Assembly: GCA_019925095.2 (NCBI GenBank)
Contig: CM034394.1
Location: forward strand, 23,112,272-23,176,271
Direction of reading: 5' to 3'
DNA: 64,000 nt
DNA from: Dendrolimus kikuchii
Taxonomy: Eukaryota > Arthropoda > Insecta > Lepidoptera > Lasiocampidae
Below are positions 22,925-32,215 of the stretch, piece after piece. The notes below the pieces were generated by a model. That model worked only from the letters and a program-made list of their open reading frames with translations, searched no databases and was not told the origin of the DNA. Each line of letters begins with the position of its first letter. The stretch's first letter is position 1. The position numbers and the translations under genes are program-made.

Positions 22925-23222
22925 AACTACGTTTTAACGGTTTAGGCGCATTGTTTTATTTGTTTTTTATTCTGACGTTCTGACCACTTAGTAGCCGTGA
23001 TCACGGAAGACAGAGATGTCCAGTGTCAAAGAGTAATGTTAAAGTTTTTATTTAGCCTACCGCCAACTTGTTAATTTTAATTATTAAGTTTTAATTTTCG
23101 TTTATGGTTATTATTTACTTTATGGGAGCGTAATCTAATTTACCACCGCTTCGCAATATGTTGCGACTGAAAGAGAAGCGACGCTGACGCAAAAAACTTT
23201 CTAGCAACATGCCTAGCTCTAA
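22925..23222 (-). mobile_element. Family F repeat, copy F2
   Basis: Inverse of 48770-49075. Starts ACGTTTTAACGG, includes AGCCGTGATCACGG, GTTGCGACTGAAAGAG-type and ACATGCCTAGCTCTAAT ends. Directly abuts a family E copy at 23225. Confidence 0.6.
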
Positions 23223-23224
23223 TC

Positions 23225-23998
23225 ATCTTATCTTATACTAATATATAAAGCTGAAACGTTCGTTTGTTTGAACGTGCTAATCTCAGAAACTACTGGTTTG
23301 ATTTGTAAAATTATTCCAGTTTTAGATAGCCCATTTATCGAGGAAGGCTATAGGCTATATATCATTACGCTAAGACCAATAGGAGCGGAGCACCAATGAA
23401 GAATGTTTCAAAATCGGGGTTTTTGTTAACTTACTACTTTTTTAACTATTTCACGCAGACGAAGTCGCGAGCAGAAGCTATTTTTATATAACTAGGATGC
23501 GCCCGCTACTTCGTTCACGCTTGACTTGAAATTCCAGCAGGTTTCCCGGAACACATAGCAACGCAGCATTTAAAAAAGAATGTAAGCTATCATTTTAGTG
23601 AAAACTGCATCGGAATAAGCTAATTTTTATGCACGTGGACAACTTCTAAATTGAAAAGTTTTTATCTATACATATAATAAAACTGTAGAGGTCGAATTTC
23701 TGTACAATTAAAAAAAAATGCTAAAAACCGAGTCAGGGGGATGTAAGAAGTGAAATAGAACTAATTTAGATTTTTTTTTCAAATTTTTTGTTTCTCTGTT
23801 TGTCTGTTTATCTGTCTGTTTGTACCGGCTAATCTCCGAAACGACTAAACCGATTTAAATAAAATTTTGTATGGTGGTAGCTTATATCCCTGGTCAATAT
23901 ATAGGATACTTTTGATCCCGAAAAATTAAAGAGTTCCCGTGGGATAGTTAAAAAACCGCACCACGCGGACGAAGTCGCGGGCATCAGCTAGTTCAAAA
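23225..23998 (+). mobile_element. Cluster of three family E repeats
   Basis: E5 (23225-23481) runs from TCTTATACTAATATATAAAG to GACGAAGTCGCGAGCAGAAG. A middle piece (about 23505-23655) carries CGCCCGCTACTTCGTTC and an ACTGCATCGGAATAAGC segment. E6 (23660-23992) ends CACGCGGACGAAGTCGCGGG and CAGCTAGT. The shared terminal motif shows they belong to one superfamily, but their cores differ. Confidence 0.6.
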
Positions 23999-24039
23999 TA
24001 AGTTCCACTGGAGAACACCTTTTGAAGGTCATACATATA

Positions 24040-24355
24040 GGTTAAAATTTAATTTTACTTCCTATTCTATGTACACCGCTTCGCAACGTGTTATTGCTGT
24101 TAAGGAGAAGAAGCGGCAAGAAACTCCCCAGCAATACGTCTATATAAATATTTTTTTTCTCTATATTTTTTATTCTATTTATCTACGAAGACGTCTTCAA
24201 AACGCTTCTGGGAAAAATACCGCGGGATTCCCGAGATAAAAAGCAGCGCAGATTTTAAATCTAACATTTACTGTCGATCAGCAAAAACCGCATGGAAATA
24301 GGCCCAGTAGTTTTTACGTGAATCTCGAACAAACAGACAGGAAATAAAAAAAATG
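24040..24355. mobile_element. Family F fragment (minus) and family E-like tail
   Basis: 24072-24148 matches the CACCGCTTCGCAACGTGTT / GAAGAAGCGGCAAGAAACTC end of family F. 24190-24355 (ACCGCGGGATTCCCGAG, AGCAAAAACCGCATGG, CCCAGTAGTTTTTACGTG) is an old retroelement-tail type sequence. Confidence 0.4.
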
Positions 24356-25762
24356 CTTCGTATTCTCCATCATGCATTAACATTAATATCCAATTTATCA
24401 CTAAAGAGCTTTGATTTTATTTCACCTACGCCGTGTACGGAGCTGACGTCATATTCAATATCTGTTTGGGACTTTTGACGTGTATTACATCGACGTTGTA
24501 CAGAAGAAACGTAGTCCAGTGTTAAAGCTATGATATATTTTCAGACACTTTTATATTTAATTTTTTAGCATTTGAAATCCTTTAACATAAACGTATAGTA
24601 CATATTTTACAGGAAAACTTTTTAATACCTTATTCATATTTTATATTAGTTAAGTAGTTAGTTAACTTGCGAAATTGGTCAATTAACATATTGTCATCGT
24701 TTGGACAGGAATTTGATAGTTAAGTAGTAAGTTGATGATTAAGTAGAAAAATACAAGCATTTTTTACTTTTTTGTCGAGTTAAGTTCATATTACCTACTT
24801 TTCCATGCATATTTCTCACTCCAAAAGACAGATAAATAGACGAGCGAGTTTAGTATAAAGCAATGAAGGAGTACCTACAAGACTGAGAAAGAAGAGTATT
24901 AGAGTATTATGCTCTCGCTCCGCTGATATTTGGACTCGCGTAGTCTTCGCAATCTCATCTTGCAAATTTCGGCGCACATTTTCATTATTATGATTAATTA
25001 TTGTTAAGTGTCGCATTTTTAAAAAGAAATATTTTATTTCATTTCTTTCCTTATTTCCAGTATACTCATTATACACCTTGATGTTCTGCCCTTAGCTTAT
25101 TACCATGTTCACGGGAACACAACATGGCCAATGCCACGAATCTTGCTAAACGGCGGCCTAAAGGGTCTCATCTATTACTTATTATCTATTACCTTGCACT
25201 TCTGTCATCTTCTTTCACCAAAACTGAGTACTAAACTAGATCCGTGCAAACTCATTAAGTGATCTTCTCTTGAAGCTTATTTAAGTTTTGCGCGTACTAA
25301 AATGTTTTTTGTGTAAATTTTATGTTCAAGTAGATATTCTGAGGTATAGTTGATTTAAAATAAAATAAAATATTCACTGCTATTTACCTGCCTGGTAGAC
25401 AAAGACATATCAAATAGCATATTGAGGGGGTTTATTTAAGTTTATTGGTGCATCTATTAGACGACGAATGCTGTACTTCAGATGTATATTACTTGCTTAA
25501 ATAATTTAACACTAAACTTGAGACTATATATACAGAAATCATAAGTGCTACGTGAAAATATTTCAATCTGTTTTTGGTATTGACAGATTTTGGAACGTAC
25601 ATAGACTACTTAGTTTTAACCTTGATAATTATGTAGCAATAAATTATTGCATGTACGTGATGTAACATATGTCATCTAATGTTTTTAGCTGCCATAGTTT
25701 TGAGCAAATAAATGAGTTGATTGTCAAGATTTATGTCTTTAGCACTGCTACGCATACGTTGC
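24356..25762. other. No supported gene
   Basis: AT-rich. The minus ORF 24816-25076 has no recognisable motif. Confidence 0.5.
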
Positions 25763-25956
25763 AGTGTACGAGCGGCCTTGATCCGCCGGTGTCGGTAGGG
25801 CTTCGCAGTTTAATCGCTGCCGATTATGACGTCACGACGGCGTATCGGAAATCTGTCGGCCGTCACTCCACCGCCGTGTCCGCGACATGTGCGCATTTTA
25901 AAATCAACGAGATGAAGCCCTTCCTCGGGACTTCATATGAATTAATTTCCTCTATA
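25763..25956 (+). other. GC-rich, exon-like block (unproven)
   Basis: A ~190-bp island, open in one plus frame (part of ORF 25669-25971). The left edge has AG dinucleotides after T-rich stretches (GTCTTTAG, GTTGCAG) and the right edge reads CTATAGGTACTG, which could be a splice donor. The peptide (SGLDPPVSVGLRSLIAADYD and on) is not recognised. A palindromic TGACGTCA lies inside at about 25827. It could be an exon, a regulatory block or chance. Confidence 0.25.
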
Positions 25957-25971
25957 GGTACTGTAATTTAA

Positions 25972-26420
25972 AACAAAGTTAGTTTGATTTTATTATTTGA
26001 ATAATTTAACATTACCAGTCCAGTTACATGAGAAACACTTTACAATCAATCGCTGTAGTGTACTTTTTGTAAAAAAGTAAAAAAAAATACCATCAAATCT
26101 TTTTTTTTTATTTAGGAACGTTATGGAGATTTTTTACAAAATATGCTAATCAAATTTACAATGTAAGCAAATATCAATATAATTGAGTAACGCAGGCGTT
26201 AGCAATGGGTTTTTCCTCATTGAATCCATAAAATCTTACCTATGGATAGAAGACGGTAACCTAAGATTATTTCTTTTACCAGAGTAACTTAAAAAGTTCT
26301 TAGAAGTACATATATGTATATAAAACCTTAAAAAAATTTAGATATTCAAATTAAAGAGTGTCAATCACATAATATTTATGCCAACTGTCACTTGTTTTTG
26401 TCAGTTCATTCGCACGTAAT
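25972..26420. other. No supported gene
   Basis: AT-rich. Homopolymer A/T runs near 26080-26110. Confidence 0.5.
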
Positions 26421-26426
26421 AAATTG

Positions 26427-26910
26427 TTTTTCAACACACTTGCTCATAAAGTGGCTCTATGGTCACTGCAATTACGCACAGAATGACACCCATTATCAAA
26501 CTGTGAGTAAAAAACATTATAACTCACTAGTGAGTTATAGATTTATTTTTTTAATTTTATTGGTTGAGTTGCTTTGTTCTTAAAAAAGTTTTTATTCAAA
26601 AAAAAAAAGATCGTGTTCTATAGAACAAATAAATTAATGTTCCTATTGCTTGCTCATTTCATGCAACTTCTTATTTAAATAGATAATTTTAACTCGTACG
26701 TGTTTAATAAATAAAACTTTCACTCATATATAACTTTTTTTATCTACTAAATAAATTGAGTTTTTGTTGTTATTTTATTCACAAGTGTGTTGAAAAACGT
26801 CGTATGATACACGTGTGTATTGATGATTACCGTCCTCGGCTCTCTTAAGACCCTCGCCTACGGCTCGAGTCTCAATGGCGCCTCGGCGGTAATCACCAAT
26901 GTTACACACT
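26427..26910. repeat. Nested inverted repeats, possible foldback element
   Basis: GTTTTTCAACACACTTG (about 26426-26442) reappears inverted as CAAGTGTGTTGAAAAAC (about 26782-26798). To its right, GATTACCG (26825-26832) and CGGTAATC (26886-26893), with matching GTGTGTA/TACACAC extensions, form a second inverted pair. Between them is a GC-rich CTCGGCTCTCTTAAGACCC segment. No transposase ORF or clear target duplication. Confidence 0.4.
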
Positions 26911-27254
26911 AGTACCATAATGTACTATTGTACAACGAGTTGCTAAAAACGCAAAATTATTGATAAAAGTGAGAGTTTAATTATAATGTAACTTTTAGAC
27001 AGTAAGAAGTATTAATTTTTATTTATATATAATTAAAATTTGTTGAGTTTACGATATTGCTACAAGTTACGTTCTATAGGATGTGTCAGCCATGCCGTCG
27101 TATTTGAGATAGACAGTAGACAGTGATATCGTTACTAGAAACCCTTAAATTACTTACATAAAAATTGTCCAATCACTAAAATTGTCCTAGTATGAAGTCC
27201 GTTAAGCTTCCCAATATTATACAAGAGTACGTGAATATGAAACCCTGTTTGTAA

Positions 27255-27349
27255 GACACGAGCCTGATACCCATGGCCTGATTAAATTCGAAACCGTAAA
27301 AAATCACGAGCGTACGTACACCATACGCTCGGCAGGCTCGTCGCGTGTC
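27255..27349. repeat. Nested hairpin: outer GACAC...GAGCCTG, inner 8-bp stem
   Basis: Outer arms GACACGAGCCTG (27255-27266) and CAGGCTCGTCGCGTGTC (27333-27349) pair with a small bulge. Inside, CGAGCGTA (27307-27314) and TACGCTCG (27324-27331) form a perfect 8-bp stem with a 9-nt loop. It stands out as GC-rich in AT-rich flanks. Function unknown. Confidence 0.45.
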
Positions 27350-28104
27350 CCACCCTTATTAAATATAATAGGTAGGTATCGTTACAAAACTACGGGCAAA
27401 GGTTAAACGCTGCTTTCAAGTTTGCATGTCTTTATGTCGTATTTGAGTTGCTCTGATGGTTGGTTGTTCTGTGCTTTAGGGTTATTTCGGGTGTTCATAG
27501 TTTTGATGTTTCGTATTCAATAGTAATTTCATTGTTAGATTCCATAGTTTGAAACTTTGTCAAAATATAGATGATGAAATTCGATTATCGCAACTTCTTC
27601 TGGTATATATAGAGCAAGTTGCATCACGTGATCTTGTAGATGTCCAATATTATTTATACTTACCATGCCCACCACTTTGTCTGCGCAGAAGAAGAAGTAA
27701 AACTTTACCCTGCGAAATACCGAAATGGGAAGTACACAAAATTTTGCAATAAAACTTCTGTTTTTATCTATAAAAGTTTCATTGAACTAAGTCATTCATC
27801 TCATAAAACCTCATTACATCATATTATTAAAAATCCTACATGTCTAACATAAACAACATATTTTATAATATTTCTCTATAAATCTAATGTAATAAAAAAC
27901 CTATGAAATCACAACATACATAAATACTAATCATAAGCAAATTTCATTGAATAGAATACCAAATCATAGGTAGGTAATATATATACCTATACACAAAACA
28001 AAATACCTTACCGACTTGAGAAAAGTTATGCTGCCTTCTAAGAACAGATTGACCTGCTATGAACTTTCATAGACCACGTGTTGTTACATTTTGCTGAATC
28101 GATT
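27350..28104. other. No supported gene
   Basis: Small ORFs at 27549-27852 have no recognisable motif. Confidence 0.5.
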
Positions 28105-28410
28105 TTATCCGTGTAGGAACGGAGAAAGAAAACAATTACCTGCGGCTGGGCGGCCTGTCGTAAGAGGCGACAAAACAACCTACAGCCAGGTGGTAGAACA
28201 TTCGCCCGACTGGATGGCTAATAACCTTGCCATTGGCCATAATAACCTTGAGTTGTGTTCCGGTATTAGTGACCAGGTTCCAGTGTGCCTTAAGGCAGCA
28301 GCAGCACATTTGTAGCACCTTTAGTGTTGAAAATATCCATTAGCCGATGGTAACCGCTTTCTATCAAGTGGACCGTCTGTCTGTCTGCTGAACTCGTGCA
28401 ATAAAAAAAA
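28105..28410 (+). mobile_element. Family A repeat, copy A12 (full length)
   Basis: From TTTTATCCGTGTAGGAACGG to GTGCAATAAAAAAAA. The middle is altered (CTAATAACCTTGCCATTGG replaces the usual ACCACCCCTGGTC). Confidence 0.75.
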
Positions 28411-28969
28411 GAACTCAGTAATGTTGATTATGTGAGTATTGTCTAAGAATAATTCTTGTTAACATTTGGCTCATACAACATTTAAGCGTTAGATATAAAA
28501 TAAAAAAGGAATTAAATAATACAATACAACACAAAACAAAAACTACAATTTGTCTAATTATCTATATCATTCTTAAGTCATAATTATCAATAATATTTTA
28601 AAAGTTTTAAAAAAAAAAACAAAAAAAATACAGTATTGTCTAAGAGACAAAATCATTTAAGCGTTCAGTAATATTTTAAAAGTTTTTCTTTCTTCTTTGT
28701 TATATCACATTTTTCGTATAATTAATTAGTGTTAAAACTGTTAAAACCTACGTTTACTTATTATCAAAGCACTGGCGACTTTTAGAAAAGTATTTAAATA
28801 TTCCATTGACTTTAACTAATTTTTATTCCTTCTGTGATTGTGTTACCGAATACATATATTGCATCTGGCTCAGCCTAATCTATTATTTTTCTCTTAAATT
28901 AGTAATGTATGTATGTATGTAAATTAGTACAGATTTATAAACTGCAACTCTGTGTGGGACTCAAGTCCC
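28411..28969. other. No supported gene; (ATGT)n at 28907-28920
   Basis: AT-rich DNA with A-runs at 28608-28628 and a short (ATGT)3 tract. The tract may be an unrelated microsatellite, as it is not followed by family B body sequence. Confidence 0.5.
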
Positions 28970-28983
28970 ACAATTATAATACA

Positions 28984-29120
28984 TGTAGGATGGTGGTTGC
29001 GTAGCAACTAGTTATTGATAGATGGATTGTGAGACGAGCATTGTAATATTTCTTTACTTTATTGTGTTTAATTAATATACGAGTTTGAAGATTTGTAAAT
29101 CATTTATTTAGTATCCTACA
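28984..29120 (+). repeat. 5' LTR (137 bp)
   Basis: Starts TGTAGGATGG and ends TATCCTACA, with a perfect 8-bp TGTAGGAT/ATCCTACA terminal inverted repeat. Very short for an insect LTR and without an obvious AATAAA. Identical by eye to the copy at 30666-30802. Confidence 0.9.
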
Positions 29121-29124
29121 TTTT

Positions 29125-29142
29125 TGGGGGCTCGTCCGGGAT
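29125..29142 (+). promoter_or_regulatory. Primer-binding site, tRNA-Pro type
   Basis: TGGGGGCTCGTCCGGGAT, four bases after the 5' LTR. It is the same 18 nt known as the tRNA-Pro primer-binding site of gammaretroviruses, complementary to the 3' end of tRNA-Pro including CCA. In this element it should prime minus-strand DNA synthesis from host tRNA-Pro. Confidence 0.85.
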
Positions 29143-29190
29143 ATTACAAAAATCGTCCGGGATATTACAAAAATCGTTCGGGATGGGGGC
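29132..29190 (+). repeat. Tandem 21-bp units overlapping the primer-binding site
   Basis: Units at 29132-29152 and 29153-29173 (TCGTCCGGGATATTACAAAA plus A) are identical. A third, partial unit (29174-29184) has TTCG for TCCG and runs into TGGGGGC (29184-29190), the first bases of the primer-binding site again. So the 3' part of the site is triplicated. Confidence 0.85.
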
Positions 29191-29334
29191 AGATGGCTTG
29201 AAGACTGTGTACAATATTATGTTGAGAATTTGAAGACGAATTTATACGATGTCAATTTTTTTTGAAGATGAATGTTGAAGAGGAAGCTGATTCTTTTATG
29301 ATGTTTTAGAATTAGTATTAAGAAGATAAAGACG

Positions 29335-30213
29335 ATGATGTATTTTGATTTCAAGAGTGTAGAAGACTCTGTCACTAAATTTTCAGGGGATGATCCTGAG
29401 TATACCGTGTCAAAATGGGCTCAGCAAATTGCGACAGCTACTGATAGATACTGTTTATCACCAGGTTTGACATTATTTATTGCAAAAAGATCATTGATTT
29501 CTACTGCAGCTTTGTGGTTACGAACTGAAAGTCCTTTCAAGACTTACGAAGAATTGAAAATTGCTTTATCTCAAGAATTTCCTGAAGAAAACTCGGATAA
29601 AGAACGTATTTTAGATCAGATGATGAAAAGAATTAAAGGCGAAAGTGGTTATGATTACGTTCTGAGAGTGAAAGAGTTGGGTAAAAGAGGGAGTATACCG
29701 GAAAATTTTACGAGGCTTGTGATTAAACAAGGGATAAAGGATACTAGCATAAGCGAACAACAAATAAAGGATTGGTTTTACAGAAAGCAACGATATGTGC
29801 AGGACGTAAAAATAAAGCAATCAGAGAAGATTACATCAGTCACAGTTACTATGACAATAAATAACACTATGTCAATGATGTATGAACAAAAGGACGATTT
29901 GAATAGCCAAAATTTTAAAAATGATAATAGTGGTTCAGTTTTATCTAAAAATCCTGATACTTTTATAGAAACATGTACTAGTAGCATCCCAATACCTTCA
30001 GAAGCAGAAATTATTTTACAAAGCAAATCTAAGGCTAAGAGTAAGAACAAAAAACAAGGAGTTTTAAAGAAAGAGGGGGAGAAATTACATTTCAAACGGA
30101 TAAAATCATTGAAGAGCAGGAGTTCTACATTTAGTGAAAGAAAATACGCCAATAAAGGCTTTTACAAAAATTTTGTGATATTGAAGGAAAAGACGAACTA
30201 CAGAAAAAAATGA
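29335..30213 (+). CDS. gag: Gag polyprotein of the gag-only LTR element
   Basis: A 292-residue protein, uninterrupted. Residues ~10-140 follow the Ty3/Gypsy-type capsid pattern: FSGDDPEYTVSKWAQQI, then LISTAALWLR (the conserved A-x-x-W), TYEELKIALSQEFPEEN (K/E-rich helix ending F), then DYVLRVKELGKRG and LVIKQGIKD. This resembles Gypsy/Arc-like capsids and suggests particle assembly. Residues ~230-292 are strongly basic (KSKAKSKNKKQ, LKSRSS), likely for RNA binding, with no CCHC zinc knuckle. ATGs at 29335 and 29338 are both possible starts; the first is chosen, 215 bp after the LTR. It overlaps the next ORF at ATGA. The capsid family is inference from pattern, not a profile search. Confidence 0.75.
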   Translation: MMYFDFKSVEDSVTKFSGDDPEYTVSKWAQQIATATDRYCLSPGLTLFIAKRSLISTAALWLRTESPFKTYEELKIALSQEFPEENSDKERILDQMMKRIKGESGYDYVLRVKELGKRGSIPENFTRLVIKQGIKDTSISEQQIKDWFYRKQRYVQDVKIKQSEKITSVTVTMTINNTMSMMYEQKDDLNSQNFKNDNSGSVLSKNPDTFIETCTSSIPIPSEAEIILQSKSKAKSKNKKQGVLKKEGEKLHFKRIKSLKSRSSTFSERKYANKGFYKNFVILKEKTNYRKK

Positions 30214-30428
30214 CTAATTTTAAAGGAAGAAGAGAAGTTAATAGAGTTGTGGATATAGCCTTTAAAAGAAAAGTATGGAGTAAAAGCTTTATGAAAGTAA
30301 GATTTTATATTGGAAAGAGACAGTTTCAAGATATAATTTTGTGTTATAAAGTCAGAAAGAAAAAGAAATGCTACAGACACTTAGATGGTTATTTGGATGA
30401 AGTAGAAAAATGGCCAGATGATGTATAA
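30210..30428 (+). CDS. Small basic ORF overlapping gag by ATGA (-1 frame)
   Basis: 72 codons beginning at the A of an ATGA junction with gag (gag stop TGA 30211-30213). The protein is lysine/arginine-rich (FKRKVWSKSF, KVRKKKKCYRHL) with an acidic end (LDEVEKWPDDV). The frame is -1 relative to gag, the usual gag-pol relation, and A-runs precede the junction. It may be a vestige of a former pol C-terminus or a new accessory ORF; I do not recognise it. Expression could be by termination-reinitiation or frameshifting. Chance openness cannot be excluded at this length. Confidence 0.4.
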   Translation: MTNFKGRREVNRVVDIAFKRKVWSKSFMKVRFYIGKRQFQDIILCYKVRKKKKCYRHLDGYLDEVEKWPDDV

Positions 30429-30665
30429 CTGGATCATGTAAATGTAATGATGAAATGCATTACGTGAATGTTTTGTTTTAATTAATATAAGAATAATTTT
30501 AGTTTTTATTTTCATTGAAGAATAGTTCATTGACTTTGTTTGTTTATATGTTAGTCTAGATTGTGTTTCATTTGTAATGATAGGATATTCTGTAAGTACG
30601 TATAATTTTATGTTCTTGGAAGCTTATAGAATATCTGAGGACAGATATTTTGCAGGATAGCCGAG

Positions 30666-30802
30666 TGTAGGATGGTGGTTGCGTAGCAACTAGTTATTGA
30701 TAGATGGATTGTGAGACGAGCATTGTAATATTTCTTTACTTTATTGTGTTTAATTAATATACGAGTTTGAAGATTTGTAAATCATTTATTTAGTATCCTA
30801 CA
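30666..30802 (+). repeat. 3' LTR (137 bp)
   Basis: Same sequence and length as the 5' LTR. The base run just before it (GCAGGATAGCCGAG) is a poor polypurine tract, so the plus-strand primer is not obvious. Confidence 0.9.
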
Positions 30803-31605
30803 TACATACATACATAACTTCACGCTAGTTCCCTTGCGGGGTAGGCACGAACAACAGAGCGCCATTTAGGCTTATTCATACACACCTCACTTGCGTCTTT
30901 GACATTCATAACTCTTGTCATGCACGCTCGTCTGTTCTTAAAGGCTCCTGACATCACCTTCTGCTAGTACACGATCAATTTGATCATGGAAAGTGTGTCG
31001 TGGCCTTCCACGACTTCTGCATCCATCCACTTTTGCATTGTATATCTGTTTAGTCATTCTTTCATCATGCATTCTTCCCATATGCCCGAACCACCGGAGC
31101 ATTCCTTTCCTTACCTTTACCCCGACCCTCTCTTTCTTACTTCGGTATTACGAACGCGTTCCGCGAGCGTCACTCCGCAGATTTTGCGCAGTGCTCGCAT
31201 CTCGACCGCGTTTACTCTACTTTCATGCTCTCTCTTCCATACCCAACTCTCGCTTCCATACGTGAGCGTAGGAGCGTAGAGCGCACCGCGTTGTGTACGG
31301 CGAGCTGGGCCTTCTGGCTGAGGTTCTTAGCGCCTAGAAGTTTACCTAACGCTTCATTCAAACTATTCCCCAAATTCACTCTTCTTTCTATATCAGCGGT
31401 GTACCTTCTATGCCTGCTAAAAGCACATCCAAGATATACAAACTCATTCACATGCTCTAGCATAACATCATCGACCATTATCCTTGCATTCGTTCTGGTT
31501 TCTTCTCTTTCAAACACCATAACCTTTGTTTTCTTCGCATTCAAATGTAAGCCTCTCGCCTGACAGTCATCTTTCATCATTGTGACTAGTGTTTGCAGTT
31601 CTGAT
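30803..31605 (-). mobile_element. Family B LINE, copy B7 (longest copy)
   Basis: Reads leftward and extends furthest 5' of all copies. The minus-strand frame from 31580 holds DCQARGLHLNAKKTKVMVF (the RT region after the YADD box), VYLGCAFSR and DIERRVNLGNS. A frameshift near 31275 (around AVHNAV) and further indels near 31120 break the frame before the RWFGH block. Its tail is now the junction with the LTR element, and its 12-bp target duplication is split by that element. Confidence 0.82.
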
Positions 31606-31890
31606 ACAATTATAATAATAAGATATTATGCCAAGGCAGGCGTGCGCTCATGCATGTAGGCGTCTCCACCGGCTTACTAGGATTTGTATGAGTTTTTATG
31701 ATTTAGTGCTATAGATACATAATAAGGCAAGCTGTGTCTTCATATAAAAGATCTACAGTGTACAAAATATTATATAATTAATATATTTAAGCATGTTTCT
31801 AAAAGTGTTCAGATTTGAAGACCTTAACAGAAAAAAAGCGGTAAAATCAAAAAATATATCACTGGCAACAATACCTTCTAGAAGAAATAA

Positions 31891-32135
31891 ATGCCTTGAC
31901 GGCTTGTATGGTTGAGCGGCCTTTGTCGGCCGAGCACACTGGAAAGCAGACGCTTCGGGTTCGATTCCTGCCATGATAAAATTTCGTAAATAAACTTTCA
32001 ATTGTTTACTGTGGTCTGGGTGTCTGGGAACGGTTCCAAAGTAGTCCGTTTTATATTACCCATAACACCGGTGTTAACTTGCTTAGCTTGGGGATACACA
32101 GTATGTGTGTTTGTATGCCGATTTATTATTCATTT
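31891..32135 (+). mobile_element. Family C tRNA-derived SINE, copy C2
   Basis: The head has GTATGGTTGAGCGGCC (A-box region) and GGGTTCGATTCCTG (31957-31970), a perfect B box of pol III promoters. The body (TATGGTCTGGGTG-type segment, GTTAACTTGCTTAG, CTTGGGGATACACAG, GTTTGTATGCCGATTTATT) matches C4 and C5. It is a full-length SINE of ~240 bp that ends in a T-rich stretch. Confidence 0.8.
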
Positions 32136-32215
32136 ACAAATTTCACAAATCTTAGGTCTGTATAAACATAATATATATGATATATTATAAATAAGTTCAC
32201 TTCCAAAAAAATACA

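Larger units (their letters stand above)
28984..30802 (+). mobile_element. Gag-only non-autonomous LTR retrotransposon, 1,819 bp
   Basis: Complete element from LTR to LTR. It contains two 137-bp LTRs, a tRNA-Pro type primer-binding site, a 210-bp leader with a tandem 21-bp repeat, a 292-codon Gag and a short overlapping ORF. No protease, reverse transcriptase, RNase H or integrase motifs exist anywhere between the LTRs (the non-Gag part is under 0.9 kb). It would need an autonomous partner's enzymes to move. LTRs read the same base for base and the 4-bp duplication is intact, so insertion was recent. The layout matches the published concept of terminal-repeat elements with a GAG domain, described mainly in plants; whether this family is known in insects needs a search. 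Confidence 0.85.
28970..31617. mobile_element. Nested insertion: gag-only LTR element inside a family B LINE tail
   Basis: The family B copy (30803-31605, minus) is bounded by ACAATTATAATA at 28970-28981 and 31606-31617, which is its own target duplication split by 1.8 kb. The LTR element (28984-30802) sits exactly in the (TACA)n tail of that LINE and is itself flanked by TACA (28980-28983 and 30803-30806). The order of events is readable: the LINE inserted first, then the LTR element into its tail. Confidence 0.85.

Noticed and set aside
29778..30152. 124-codon antisense ORF across gag
   Set aside because: Opposite-strand shadow of a lysine-rich frame (reads F/L/S-rich); no start context or motif.
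31957..31970. tRNA gene suggested by a perfect B box
   Set aside because: The surrounding sequence does not fold as a tRNA and continues into the family C SINE body; same for 46985 and 50606.
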